Counted from the first letter of the stretch, positions 23,842 to 32,016 are shown. The stretch: DNA of 33,595 bases from JBFMDN01 sp040753915 (GCA_040753915.1 JBFMDN010000062.1:1-33595), one strand, 5' to 3'. Program-made: numbers and translations. The notes: generated by a model not told the origin, from the letters alone.

Positions 23842-25170
23842 ATGAACTGGAAGATTGCAGAGCTGAAAGAGCTTGAGGATAAGATCTGGAGGTGCACCGC
23901 ATGTGGCACGTGTAAGATAGCGTATGACTACGGTCCACCTCCCACGTTTGGCGAAATTTGCCCTGCAGGAACCGAATTCGGATTCGAAGGCTTCATGGCT
24001 TCCAAGGGGAAGATCGCGTTTGCTCGGGGCATCCTGAGTGGTGAGCTTCCTTGGGAGGAGGAACTGCTGGAGGCCATATATAAGTGCACCATTTGCGCCG
24101 GTTGTCAGAACCAGTGCCAATTGGATCACAAGCCTTTCATCCCCGAAATCATTGAGGCCATGAGGCGGAAGGCGGTGCAGGAAGGCGCTGGGCCTATGCC
24201 TCTTCATAAGAACCTCCTGCAGGCTATGAAGAACTACAACAACCCGTACCAAGGCCCCAGACGAGTGAGAACCGATTGGACTCGTCCGTTCAAGAAGGCC
24301 GGGAAACCCATCAAGGACATAAACAAGGAACCTGCGCCTGCGCTTTTCTTTGTGGGATGCACTGGAGCGTTCAATACTGCCGTGCGAGCTGTCCCCACAG
24401 CGACGGCGTCTATTTTCCAAAAGCTTGGGCTGGATTTCGGAATCCTGGGTGAAAACGAGCTGTGCTGCGGCTCAACGGCAATGCGCATTGGAGACGCTGA
24501 AGAGTTCAAACGGGTCGCCACCAAGAATCTGGAAACCTTCAAGTGGTTGCATGACGAACGCGGGGTCAAGACGATCATCAGTTCCTGCGCGGGGTGTTAT
24601 CGGGCAATCAAAAAGGACTATTCGCTATCTTCCGAATACGACAAGGTCATGGAAGGCATAGAAGTCGTTCATACTGCCGATTATCTCAATCGTCTCTACA
24701 AAGAAGGAAAGCTCAAGCTCAAAGGGGAGCTCCCTTGGAAAGTCACTTACCATGATCCGTGCCACACAGGGCGGCACTTGAACAAGTTCATTATTGATCA
24801 CGAAGGCGCCCAGCTCTGGGAAGGAGCATACTTGGACGTGGACCAGAGTGAATGCCTTTACGAACAACCCAGAGATCTCTTGAAAGCCATTCCCGGAATC
24901 GAATTTGTCGAAATGAAACGCAACCGAGCCAACTCATTCTGCTGCGGAGGCGGCGGAGGTGTGATGACAGGATTTGGGGAATGGGCGACGAAGAACGCCA
25001 GCCTGAGGGTTCAGGAAGGAATGGACACGGGAGCCGAGAGGATTGTCTCCATCTGTCCCTTCTGCCATTTCAACCTGAATGAAGGCGCAAAGAGAATCAG
25101 CTCGCAGATTAAAGTACACGATCTGACCGAGCTGATCGATCAAGTTCTCGTCGCGAGTGATGGCGACTGA
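23842..25170 (+). CDS. GlcF/HdrD-like iron-sulfur protein, partner of the flavoprotein
   Basis: A 442-aa cytoplasmic protein. Two [4Fe-4S] motifs are seen (C18-C21-C24-C40, with unusual spacing to the last cysteine, and C82-C85-C88-C92). Two CCG domains follow (C173, C208-C209, C249, C252; and C307, C367-C368, C405, C408). It is a paralogue of the protein at 10283, with matching segments such as the one near residue 130 (MKNYNNPYQGPR against VKAYDNPWQQPR). It carries about 25 extra residues between C307 and the second CCG. It probably takes electrons from the FAD protein and passes them to the membrane or to another carrier. ATG 23842 has GAGGAA upstream. Confidence 0.87.
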   Translation: MNWKIAELKELEDKIWRCTACGTCKIAYDYGPPPTFGEICPAGTEFGFEGFMASKGKIAFARGILSGELPWEEELLEAIYKCTICAGCQNQCQLDHKPFIPEIIEAMRRKAVQEGAGPMPLHKNLLQAMKNYNNPYQGPRRVRTDWTRPFKKAGKPIKDINKEPAPALFFVGCTGAFNTAVRAVPTATASIFQKLGLDFGILGENELCCGSTAMRIGDAEEFKRVATKNLETFKWLHDERGVKTIISSCAGCYRAIKKDYSLSSEYDKVMEGIEVVHTADYLNRLYKEGKLKLKGELPWKVTYHDPCHTGRHLNKFIIDHEGAQLWEGAYLDVDQSECLYEQPRDLLKAIPGIEFVEMKRNRANSFCCGGGGGVMTGFGEWATKNASLRVQEGMDTGAERIVSICPFCHFNLNEGAKRISSQIKVHDLTELIDQVLVASDGD

Positions 25171-25637
25171 GGAGCGGCGTGAGAAGGACTGAGGCCTGGC
25201 CTGGGATCTGCCTGCGAAACCCAAGGCACTCTCCAAGAGTGGTAAAACGGTTTTCTCTGCCTTTCTAGTCAGTTGACAGGCTCTCAGACCAGGAAAACTC
25301 AGTCTCAGTTCCATGTCTTGAGTGATCCATAAAGGAGGTGAGCAGTTCCTAGGAATCCGGCGAAGTGTATGAGCGGAAGTATCGTGCGACCGTAAGGCGC
25401 CATTGGTCGCAAGGCAGGCTGAGGATGAGCCTGCAACCCATCGTTGTCGGTGTTGATGACGCAGCGTCGGCGTCAACCGATTCCACCCGGTTTTTAGTCC
25501 ATCAATGTGAGGGAACGGCTCCGAGTTTCCCGAAGGGAATAGTCCGTTCTGTGTGATCGTGGCGGCCACCGCGGCCCTATTGATCAGAAGATTACCGGTC
25601 ATCTCGACTATCGGTCTGGCAAAAGGAAGGTGATACC
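25171..25637. other. 467-base gap before the MFS gene
   Basis: No credible gene is seen. Near 25332-25341 there is an excellent Shine-Dalgarno-like AAGGAGGTGA, but no start codon at usable distance. It is followed by the palindrome TTCCTAGGAA (25346-25355). A TTGACAG at about 25273 has no good -10. The gap may hold the MFS promoter. Confidence 0.4.
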
Positions 25638-27008
25638 ATGAGTCAATCGAGTGTTGATACGGGCGCAGACTATGTTCTTGCTCCGGGCGCGACTGCGGCC
25701 GGGAGTGTTCCGTTTTCAGACTTAGCAAGGCAGATGCTCACCTACAGGTGGATCTGTTACGGAATGTTGTTGCTGACCTACATCTTTGTTTACTTCGACC
25801 GCGTGGCCCCCGCGGTGATAGCGCCCGAATTGATGAAAGAATTCGGCCTCTCGGCCACAAGCCTCGGCATCTTAGCCTCAATGTACTTTTATCCGTATGC
25901 GGCCATGCAGATCCCGTCCGGCATTTTGTCAGATCGCATGGGCCCCAGGATTTCCGTGTCGATTTTCTTTGTCATAGCAGCCATCGGCACAGCGCTCTTC
26001 GGTCTTGCTTACACGTTCGGATGGATTATCTTTGGCCGTTTCCTCATGGGCGTGGGTGTCGCGGTTGTGTGGATTCCCTGTATGAGAATTCTTGCTAACT
26101 GGTTCCGGCCCAAGGAGTTCGCTACACTCACCGGTGTGATGCTCACCGTCGGTAACGCGGGAGCAGTGCTGGCAGCGGCGCCCCTGGCTTTCCTCGTAGG
26201 CATTGTGGGGTGGAGAGCCTCCTTCTATTGGCTTGGAGCCTTTATGGCTATCGTGGCGGTTCTGAACTTTCTTGTTCTCAGGAACAAACCGAGCGATAAG
26301 AATTACCCCACGGTCTCAGAGATAGACGGCATCGATTACTACTCTGTCCAGACCACTGAAAAGGTCAGTTTTGGCGCAAACGTAAAACGGCTGTTCGGGA
26401 TGAAGAATTACTGGCTCATCGCAGTCTACGCGTTTGTGATCTACGGAACAGTCATGGGATTCCAGGGACTCTGGTGCATACCGTTCCTGGAGCAGACGTA
26501 CGGTCTTCCGAAACAGCAAGCGGCCAACATACTCATGTTGTGGCCCATCGGCATGGCCATCGGTTGCTTTGCCTTCGGATTTGTGTCCGACCGAATCTTG
26601 AAATCCCGAAGGAACGCTTCATTTTACGGCATCATCATTTACGCCCTGACCTGGTTGCCTTTGGTGCTTATCCCGGACAAAATTCCGGTAGGCATGTTTT
26701 ATCCGCTTCTTTTCATAATGGGGTTCTTCTCTGGAGCCTACGTTCCGAACTATGCCCACATTGCTGAGGGACAACCCCACAGTTTCATCGCCACAGCCAA
26801 TGGCATGCTCAACATCTGGTATTTTGTCGGCGGCGCGCTGTTCCAGGCTGTGATGGGGATGGTGTTGGATTGGTACGGCAAGGTCGGAGGCAAATTCCCG
26901 GTGGACGCGTATCAGGCGTCTTTTATCGCATGTATCATTGCACTCGCGATTGGGGCAGTCACCATGTATTTCACCGATGACAGCAAGGTGCTGCAAAAGA
27001 AGAAATAA
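25638..27008 (+). CDS. major facilitator superfamily transporter
   Basis: A 456-aa inner-membrane protein with about twelve hydrophobic segments. Family signs are the early YFDRVAPAVIAPELMKEFGL, the loop 2-3 motif GILSDRMGPR, RFLMGVGVAVVW, and a second-half counterpart FGFVSDRILKSRRN. This resembles the anion:cation symporter-like and organic-acid permeases of the superfamily. It probably imports the substrate of the neighbouring catabolic enzymes or exports a product. ATG 25638 is preceded by AAGGAAGGTGAT. A clear hairpin follows the stop. Confidence 0.88.
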   Translation: MSQSSVDTGADYVLAPGATAAGSVPFSDLARQMLTYRWICYGMLLLTYIFVYFDRVAPAVIAPELMKEFGLSATSLGILASMYFYPYAAMQIPSGILSDRMGPRISVSIFFVIAAIGTALFGLAYTFGWIIFGRFLMGVGVAVVWIPCMRILANWFRPKEFATLTGVMLTVGNAGAVLAAAPLAFLVGIVGWRASFYWLGAFMAIVAVLNFLVLRNKPSDKNYPTVSEIDGIDYYSVQTTEKVSFGANVKRLFGMKNYWLIAVYAFVIYGTVMGFQGLWCIPFLEQTYGLPKQQAANILMLWPIGMAIGCFAFGFVSDRILKSRRNASFYGIIIYALTWLPLVLIPDKIPVGMFYPLLFIMGFFSGAYVPNYAHIAEGQPHSFIATANGMLNIWYFVGGALFQAVMGMVLDWYGKVGGKFPVDAYQASFIACIIALAIGAVTMYFTDDSKVLQKKK

Positions 27009-27416
27009 CAATACCAGCAGGACCCAAGCGCTTCAGGGGCTCCATTCATAGCCCCTGCCGGTGGTTTGGGGGAGCCCCAGGTTATCAGGGCTGGAGGATC
27101 AAGAATGACGTGAGTGAATGAATCGGGCAACCTGATCGAGCCGCTGGCCCTGCTGGGAGCCTGTCGGGAGACGAGCAGAGGGCTTGCCACCATCCTGTCG
27201 CCATTGGGCGTAATGATGTCCATTGATGTCGAGGGCAACTCCAAAAAGGCCTACATGCGTTCTGCCGGGCGGCCCCGATGTCATGGCGTAGTCAAGCGCC
27301 TCGATGCGTCACAATAGTGGGAAAGTCCGGCTGAGCGGAGGTCTTCGCAACAGGCTCCCAGAGATATCATATCCACCTGATGCTGGTCTATTTCAGATGA
27401 TTTGGAGATTACCGAC
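27009..27416. other. 408-base gap after the MFS gene
   Basis: It contains the hairpin at 27034-27057 and otherwise no gene I can support. The 67-codon plus and 61-codon minus frames overlap each other and lack ribosome binding sites. The 3' part probably carries the promoter of the methyltransferase-like gene; no clear -35/-10 pair is seen. Confidence 0.45.
27034..27057 (+). terminator. stem-loop after the MFS gene
   Basis: CAGGGGCT (27034-27041) and AGCCCCTG (27050-27057) form a perfect 8-bp stem with an 8-base loop, 26 bases after the stop. There is no T-run behind it. Confidence 0.5.
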
Positions 27417-28433
27417 ATGACGCTCAAAAAAAAGTTCATGAATCGTCTAACAGGCGCGAGCAGCGACGAGACTCTATTCGGGTGTACAACAACGTATGGA
27501 GTGGTAGATCTGATGCGGAAGTGCGGCTACGAACGGCCGCTTGCGGACACAGACCCCGTCGCGATGACGGAGCTTGCACTGGCGGGGCACCGGCACGCTG
27601 GGTTCGAGTGGGTCAAGGCGATGGGATGGGACATCACGGCCATCTCCGAAGCGCTCGGCTGCACTCTTGCGCCGCCCGAGATCGATCGACAGTTCTCCAT
27701 CAAAGAGCATCCATTCGCCGAAAGTCTCGATGGGCTCGATTATCCCTCCGATTTTCTCCAAAGGGGCCGCTTCCCCATGTATAAAGAGCATTTCAAGTTG
27801 CTCAAAGAGAAGGTGGGCGACGAGCTCGCGATATTTGGAGAGACCGAGGGACCTTTTACCGCGGCGGCAAATCTGGTTGGCGCTGAACAGTTCATGAGAT
27901 GGACCATCAAGAAACCCGACGACGTTTTCAAGGTTCTGGAGGTCACCAAACAGGCTGCGATTGACGCCATCAACTTTGCCTTCGATAATGGAGCTGATTA
28001 CTATGTGTTGGCGGAGCCGACTTCTGGGCCTGCAGTCATGAGTGGAAGGTCGTGGGCGAAGTTTATGCTGCCCCTCATGAAAGAGGTCGTGAGCAAGTCC
28101 AAAGGACCGCTCGTGCTCCATATTTGCGGCAACACCGATTCCATCATACCCTTGATGTGCGATTCGGGCGTCGCAGGGATCAGCATCGAGGAAAAGGCTG
28201 ACATGAAGAAGGCCGTGGAAATCGCCCATTCCAAAGGGGTCAAGGTTTTCGGAAACGTAGCGACCGCGACAACGCTCTTTATGGGCAAACCGGAGGAGTG
28301 CTACGAGGAGGCCATCGCCGCGCTCAACAATGGCACGGATTTTCTGACCCCCGGTTGTGGCATTGCTCCTAACTCCCCTTTGGAAAACTTGCTCCAGATG
28401 AAGAAGGCGAGGGACGATTTCTATAGCAAATAA
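27417..28433 (+). CDS. uroporphyrinogen decarboxylase-fold methyltransferase, MtaA/CmuA-like
   Basis: A 338-aa cytoplasmic protein of the URO-D superfamily. The zinc-binding pattern of corrinoid methyltransferases is present: H235-x-C237 in LHICGNTDS and C314 in LTPGCGIAP. This separates it from true uroporphyrinogen decarboxylases. MtaA-type enzymes move a methyl group between a corrinoid protein and a thiol or other acceptor. No corrinoid protein (MtaC-like) or first methyltransferase is in the window, so the partner must be elsewhere or the reaction differs. ATG 27417 has GGAG eleven bases upstream; an in-frame TTG at 27402 is less likely. A strong stem-loop follows the stop. Confidence 0.87.
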   Translation: MTLKKKFMNRLTGASSDETLFGCTTTYGVVDLMRKCGYERPLADTDPVAMTELALAGHRHAGFEWVKAMGWDITAISEALGCTLAPPEIDRQFSIKEHPFAESLDGLDYPSDFLQRGRFPMYKEHFKLLKEKVGDELAIFGETEGPFTAAANLVGAEQFMRWTIKKPDDVFKVLEVTKQAAIDAINFAFDNGADYYVLAEPTSGPAVMSGRSWAKFMLPLMKEVVSKSKGPLVLHICGNTDSIIPLMCDSGVAGISIEEKADMKKAVEIAHSKGVKVFGNVATATTLFMGKPEECYEEAIAALNNGTDFLTPGCGIAPNSPLENLLQMKKARDDFYSK

Positions 28434-28446
28434 CTTGCGTTCTCCC

Positions 28447-28485
28447 TTCCAATCCTTCCTGCCATTTGCGTTGGAGGGATTGGAA
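28447..28485 (+). terminator. stem-loop between methyltransferase-like and arginase-like genes
   Basis: TTCCAATCCTTCC (28447-28459) pairs with GGAGGGATTGGAA (28473-28485) over 13 positions with one G-T, around a 13-base loop. It fills most of the 81-base gap. No T-run follows, so it may act on mRNA stability or partial termination. Confidence 0.5.
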
Positions 28486-28514
28486 AGGACTTCCGTGAGA
28501 GCGCTTGGCAAGGA

Positions 28515-29612
28515 ATGACGGGAAACGTATCACAGAGACATCCGGTCTTTTTTGGATGCGCATTGGATCCTGACGAGAGAGACGAATCGATTCGGGAGAA
28601 AATCCGTCTGAGCGGGACGGGTGGGACACACGACGCCCCGTATTCCGAGGTCATGAGGCTCATCCGCCAGGAGCTCGGCCCAGAAACGTGGGAAGAAAGG
28701 GGCGTGATCGATGTCCCGCCGTGGCTCCTTCCCTCGCCCCCACTGATCGCGAGAAAAGATATTGCCCTGGAAAACTTTGTCCACTTCATAGACGGGAACG
28801 GGTGCAGGGATTTTGCCCAAGCTGCGGGCAAGTTTGTGGAAGTTAGTATTCTTCCGGATATTCCCTGCATGATCGGCGTCGATCACTCTCTAACCGGGGG
28901 GGTCTTTGCTTCCTTGGTCTCGTTTTTCAGGCCCGAGGATATTTCACTGATCGTTGTCGATAGCCATGTGGACTCTACCCCTGCGTCGGCAATGTCAGGG
29001 GCTATTCAATATGACATAGAGACGAACCCCAATTCTATCCATGATCCCGCCGACCCGTTCCTTCGAAATCGCACCGATTCTTACAACGCCAGCTCGTTTC
29101 TCCATTTCCTTGTGGAAGAAGATGTGATTGACCCTGATAATCTGTACCTCATTGGGGTGAGTGATTATCCTCAAAAACGCGCATTTCGGATCAAGGATGA
29201 AAGGATAAAACGGTATGTGAACTGCTACTCCTCCCTCAAGAGAAGTGGCGCGAAAATCTTGACGAAAAAAGACCTGACCTTTGGGACGGCTGCCCTGAGT
29301 AATCTCATTCGGCGAGTACGAACGCCGTACGTCTACATTTCCATTGACATGGACATTGGCGCGCGCAACGCCCTCGGGGGCGTCAGGTTCCAGAACTACC
29401 AGGGACTCAGTGAAATTCAAATAGATAAGATCGCAAGGGCTCTGCGAGCACTGTTGGATCGCGGTATCAAGCTGGCCGGTATGGACGTGATGGAATTCAA
29501 TCCTCGGCGGGCCGGTTTTGGGGAGACGCAGAGTGCCGATCGGACCTACCGAATAGCCTTCAACATCATCAAGACGATATTCTTTCCACCCCAAGCGCGG
29601 CGTCAGGCTTGA
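28515..29612 (+). CDS. ureohydrolase (arginase/agmatinase) superfamily protein
   Basis: A 365-aa protein of the arginase fold. All six expected binuclear metal ligands can be placed: H124 (GVDHS), D149-x-H151-x-D153 (VVDSHVDS), and D278-x-D280 (YISIDMDI). The late E327 in GMDVMEFNP is also kept. The usual DP after the third motif is absent (IGARNALGGV), and there is a long N-terminal segment of about 110 residues before the first motif. The substrate is therefore probably not plain arginine or agmatine; other family members act on guanidino, formimino or formamide-like compounds. AAGGA abuts the ATG with no spacing, so the start is uncertain. It is the last gene of the plus-strand cluster. 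Confidence 0.82.
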   Translation: MTGNVSQRHPVFFGCALDPDERDESIREKIRLSGTGGTHDAPYSEVMRLIRQELGPETWEERGVIDVPPWLLPSPPLIARKDIALENFVHFIDGNGCRDFAQAAGKFVEVSILPDIPCMIGVDHSLTGGVFASLVSFFRPEDISLIVVDSHVDSTPASAMSGAIQYDIETNPNSIHDPADPFLRNRTDSYNASSFLHFLVEEDVIDPDNLYLIGVSDYPQKRAFRIKDERIKRYVNCYSSLKRSGAKILTKKDLTFGTAALSNLIRRVRTPYVYISIDMDIGARNALGGVRFQNYQGLSEIQIDKIARALRALLDRGIKLAGMDVMEFNPRRAGFGETQSADRTYRIAFNIIKTIFFPPQARRQA

Positions 29613-29864
29613 CATCTTTGCATTTGTGTCAGGTCTTCTCCTGTCCTCTCAAGTTCTGACGGCAGGTCGGAGAAACGAGGCCGGTCCGACTGGTCAAAGA
29701 AAATGTCCTGGCCACGTTCGCGCGCAGCATCACATCATAGACAGCGCCCAGATCGTGAATGCGTACTCTCCGCGCTATCAGACGAGCATAAGCTCAGACA
29801 CAAAGATGTCAATCCTGGCCCCGTTTCATATGAGCAGGGATGATGTGTTTTGTACGCGAACCTC

Positions 29865-30425
29865 CTACCACAATGTCACGATATAGGTGCATGTGTCTGC
29901 GCCCTGTCTTCGGCACGGACTGTCGTCATCGTGCCTCACCAGGACTTCTGTGGAATCCGCGGTTCGGAACCGTTTCGCATATCCTTCCAGATACCCCCTG
30001 GTCAACGAGCAGGGAAAAGGCGTCGATGCAACGACACGATAACGGACAAGTCCTCCCGGCAGCTCTTCCTCGGTAACTACATATCCGCCCGCGTCGCCGC
30101 CTCTATGGATCTTCTGCAAGGTCGCATTCATGGCAAACATGCACGCCCGGAAGGAGTTGATTTCAGGCGGGAGGGGCGCTCTTGTTGCCGCCTGCTCCCC
30201 AACCTGAAACAGCAGATGATGCCCATACATCTGTTCCACTTCCTTTAGCGCGTCCAAGACAGGTTGCAGCCGATACCAAGCTTCAGGATTGACTTCCGCT
30301 ACCCCGTGCTTGACGAGAACCTTCTTTACGAGTGCCTGAAATCCCTCCGGGAAAGCTCCCCAAAGAGAATAGATCATGCCTCCCAGCAGCTCTGTATTGG
30401 GAGAAGATGCCTTATACTCCGCCAT
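29865..30425 (-). CDS. small V4R-like sensor/ligand-binding protein
   Basis: A 186-aa soluble protein. The C-terminal end (GYLEGYAKRF..., then SPCRRQGADTCTYIVTLW with the CxxxGxxxC pattern) resembles the V4R and haem-NO-binding-like small-molecule domains that end in a similar cysteine motif. The N-terminal half is helical and unrecognised. No output domain is attached. ATG 30425 is preceded by GAGGA at good spacing. It stands alone on the minus strand, convergent with the arginase-like gene, and a minus-strand terminator-like hairpin lies just upstream. The family call is tentative. Confidence 0.55.
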   Translation of the reverse strand: MAEYKASSPNTELLGGMIYSLWGAFPEGFQALVKKVLVKHGVAEVNPEAWYRLQPVLDALKEVEQMYGHHLLFQVGEQAATRAPLPPEINSFRACMFAMNATLQKIHRGGDAGGYVVTEEELPGGLVRYRVVASTPFPCSLTRGYLEGYAKRFRTADSTEVLVRHDDDSPCRRQGADTCTYIVTLW

Positions 30426-30860
30426 ATTTCGTCCTCACTAGCTTTATTGCGATATCCGTGGTCCCAATTGCCCCTTCCAAAACGATAAAAGGCCAGGCAC
30501 GCTCCGGCCTAACCAACTGACGACCGATCCAGACCAGGAGAATCCCGCCCGAATCAAAGGCGTTTTAATCTGCCACGCATTGAATGTGCGTGGCATTCAT
30601 TGCAGTTGAAAGCCAATGAGCCTTCGGTCGGCCTGTGGTCATAATGGAGGTCGAGATTTCCCATCAGTGCCTGTCGAGCTCCTGGCTTATGGCCAACACG
30701 ATAGTGGAGCGCGGCCGTTGCTTTCACGCTGTCGCTAACGACTCGGTTTGCGAATCAGGTTCCGACCTGTTCTTAATGCGCTCCGCTATACCTTTGGCCG
30801 TGTATCGATCGATCTTCGCGATCGTTTCCAGGATGTCGACCACGCGCTCTCGATCACTTC
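30426..30860. other. 435-base stretch with hairpins and toxin-antitoxin remains
   Basis: This holds a minus-strand terminator-like hairpin (30490-30516), a perfect 9-bp stem TGCCACGCA/TGCGTGGCA (30571-30579 / 30587-30595), and the decayed HepT reading frame (30650-30864, listed separately). No intact gene is seen. Confidence 0.5.
30490..30516 (-). terminator. rho-independent terminator, minus strand
   Basis: On the minus strand AGGCCGG pairs with CCTGGCCT (one G-T) around a short loop and is followed by TTTTATCGTTTT. It resembles the terminator behind the tRNA fragment at 31230. It would end transcription coming from the decayed MNT-HepT pair. Confidence 0.55.
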
Positions 30861-30864
30861 TCAT
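30650..30864 (-). pseudogene. truncated HepT-like (DUF86) toxin gene
   Basis: The frame opens with ATG 30864 and reads MRSDRERVVDILETIAKIDR, the usual start of HepT/DUF86 proteins (normally about 110-130 aa). It stops at 30724 after 46 codons, and the second half is out of phase. Downstream in another frame a piece reading LAISQELDRH resembles the middle of the family. The ATG overlaps the end of the MNT gene, the classic MNT-HepT arrangement. HepT is an HEPN-fold RNase toxin neutralised by its MNT partner; this copy should be inactive. Confidence 0.6.
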
Positions 30865-31215
30865 AGCGGTTCGGCCTCATTTATGACTCGATCTCGGATC
30901 AAAATCAATCCCTTCTCGCTCACAATATGGACCTAGCAGCCGAGAAAGTCGTGCAAGCCGAGCCGCAGGGTTGCTCAATCCAAAAACCATGGTCAGGAGC
31001 AGATCAAGATCGCTGTTCCCGTCAGACTCTCTACGTGCCACAGAACCGACGAGCGTGCCATTGCTCACACCAGGCTGAGCCGCGGTGCGAAGAATGTCTT
31101 CCCGCTTCTCTTTCAAGAGCTCGCTAATACTCTTGCCCCAGTCCCGTTGTGTACGAGCGTCTGGGAAGTGATCGCCGCGTGGTGTTACAGCGTTGACTGT
31201 GCCTTGCAGAAACAA
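30861..31215 (-). pseudogene. frameshifted MNT nucleotidyltransferase (antitoxin) gene
   Basis: The minimal nucleotidyltransferase motif GSVARRESDGNSDLDLLL is intact: GS then DxD. After SRLLG the reading frame runs into nonsense and stops at 30877. In another frame the expected ending, VHIVSEKGLILIRDRVINEA, continues and ends at a TGA (30863-30861) that overlaps the HepT start. A one- or two-base indel near 30935 explains this. The true start is uncertain: the frame begins with a TTG at 31215, but homology starts near ISELLKEKRED. MNT proteins inactivate HepT by AMPylation; this copy looks dead. Confidence 0.65.
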
Positions 31216-31229
31216 ACGCGGCCAGAAAC

Positions 31230-31256
31230 CAAGAAAGGCCGGCTGCGACCCGGCCT
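31230..31256 (-). terminator. rho-independent terminator behind the tRNA-Pro fragment
   Basis: On the minus strand AGGCCGG and CCGGCCT form a 7-bp stem with a 7-base loop, followed by TTCTTGGTTT. It lies 17 bases past the tRNA CCA end and is probably the original tRNA terminator. Confidence 0.6.
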
Positions 31257-31272
31257 AACTTCTTGATTTCCT

Positions 31273-31317
31273 TGGTCGGGACGACTGGATTTGAACCAGC
31301 GACCCCTGCATCCCGAA
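31273..31317 (-). tRNA. 3' half of tRNA-Pro(CGG); probable integration attachment site
   Basis: Read on the minus strand this begins with the anticodon loop TTCGGGA (anticodon CGG). It continues with the 3' anticodon stem TGCAG, the variable loop, a T arm GCTGG-TTCAAAT-CCAGT, the acceptor strand CGTCCCG, and ACCA. The five bases before the loop are GTGTC instead of the CTGCA needed to pair, and no D arm or 5' acceptor strand is present. Homology beginning at the anticodon loop is the typical mark of a tyrosine-recombinase attachment site left at the far end of an integrated element. The element would lie at higher coordinates, with the complete tRNA beyond the right edge. Confidence 0.8.
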
Positions 31318-31662
31318 GACACGGAATAACCCAATACTGAAGCGTCTTTCTCCCATTTCCCCTGAAAAATCAATGCCCCCTCGACACCGGTAGAACCGGG
31401 ATTCCCTCCTTGAGCATCCTTGGGTCACGAAAAATTGACGAAAAGATCTTGACCATGTACGCAGACCTCTCCTTCGGGTCATGTCCACTTTGCCAACAAC
31501 CTCCGGCAGTCCCGATAAGATTTCTTCTGTCTCTCTCGAATAAGGCTTGCCAAGTTGGGAAATCTGAGATAGGAACCTGCCGAACGTTCGAATCCCTTTC
31601 GTTGGACACTTCTGCAAGTTGGCTGAGCCGAGGCTCCCCGGAAGCTGAATGGTTATCACGAT
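31318..31662. other. 345-base stretch without a clear gene, inside the putative element
   Basis: Overlapping frames of 79-102 codons exist on both strands, but none has a ribosome binding site plus a recognisable protein. The minus-strand frame 31370-31609 (MSNERDSNVRQ...) is the most protein-like and cannot be excluded. Confidence 0.4.
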
Positions 31663-32016
31663 ATGATTCAAGATATCGAAAAGATAGAGTTCCAATCTGG
31701 CATCATCGGCTTCCCTGACGCAATCGGGCAGTTGCCGTTGATGACTTTGCGTGCCTCCAAGATTCCGCCTGAAGTACACCGGGAACTGAGAGAGACCAAT
31801 ATCCTCAACTGCGGTGGCGTCTATGGTCAGATGGACTCTTCTGCGCCATTCCAATACGATCAGTTGAGAGTATTTCTGACTTACGACGTGGTAGAGATTA
31901 CTGTGTTCAACCGAGCGGCGGCCTTGAAGACCGCCCCAGACGACAAGATTCTCCGAATAGACAGGTTTATGGCTGTCCTTGAACGATTTGGCAAACCCAA
32001 GCGAAAGAACGTATGA
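31663..32016 (+). CDS. hypothetical protein, first of a coupled pair
   Basis: A 117-aa protein beginning MIQDIEKIEFQSGIIGFPDA. It has a mixed alpha/beta look with no signal peptide or membrane segment; the end (DKILRIDRFMAVLERFGKPKRK) is basic. I recognise no family. Its TGA overlaps the ATG of the next gene (ATGA), good evidence that both are translated. The ribosome binding site is weak. It lies within the putative integrated element. Confidence 0.6.
   Translation: MIQDIEKIEFQSGIIGFPDAIGQLPLMTLRASKIPPEVHRELRETNILNCGGVYGQMDSSAPFQYDQLRVFLTYDVVEITVFNRAAALKTAPDDKILRIDRFMAVLERFGKPKRKNV

Noticed and set aside
25365..25556. 63-codon frame near the strong Shine-Dalgarno-like site
   Set aside because: The start is about 24 bases from the site, too far, and the peptide looks non-coding.
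27114..27317. 67-codon plus-strand frame in the gap after the MFS gene
   Set aside because: It overlaps a similar minus-strand frame, and neither has a ribosome binding site.
27474..28511. 345-codon open frame opposite the methyltransferase-like gene
   Set aside because: It is antisense to a protein with intact zinc ligands and shows no motifs of its own.
31605..31640. T-arm-like GTTCGAATCC near 31585 as a second tRNA
   Set aside because: The flanking bases do not form a T stem, and no anticodon or acceptor arms are present.
31370..31718. 79-codon minus and 102-codon plus frames
   Set aside because: They overlap each other, have weak starts and show no recognisable motifs. Not enough to call a gene.
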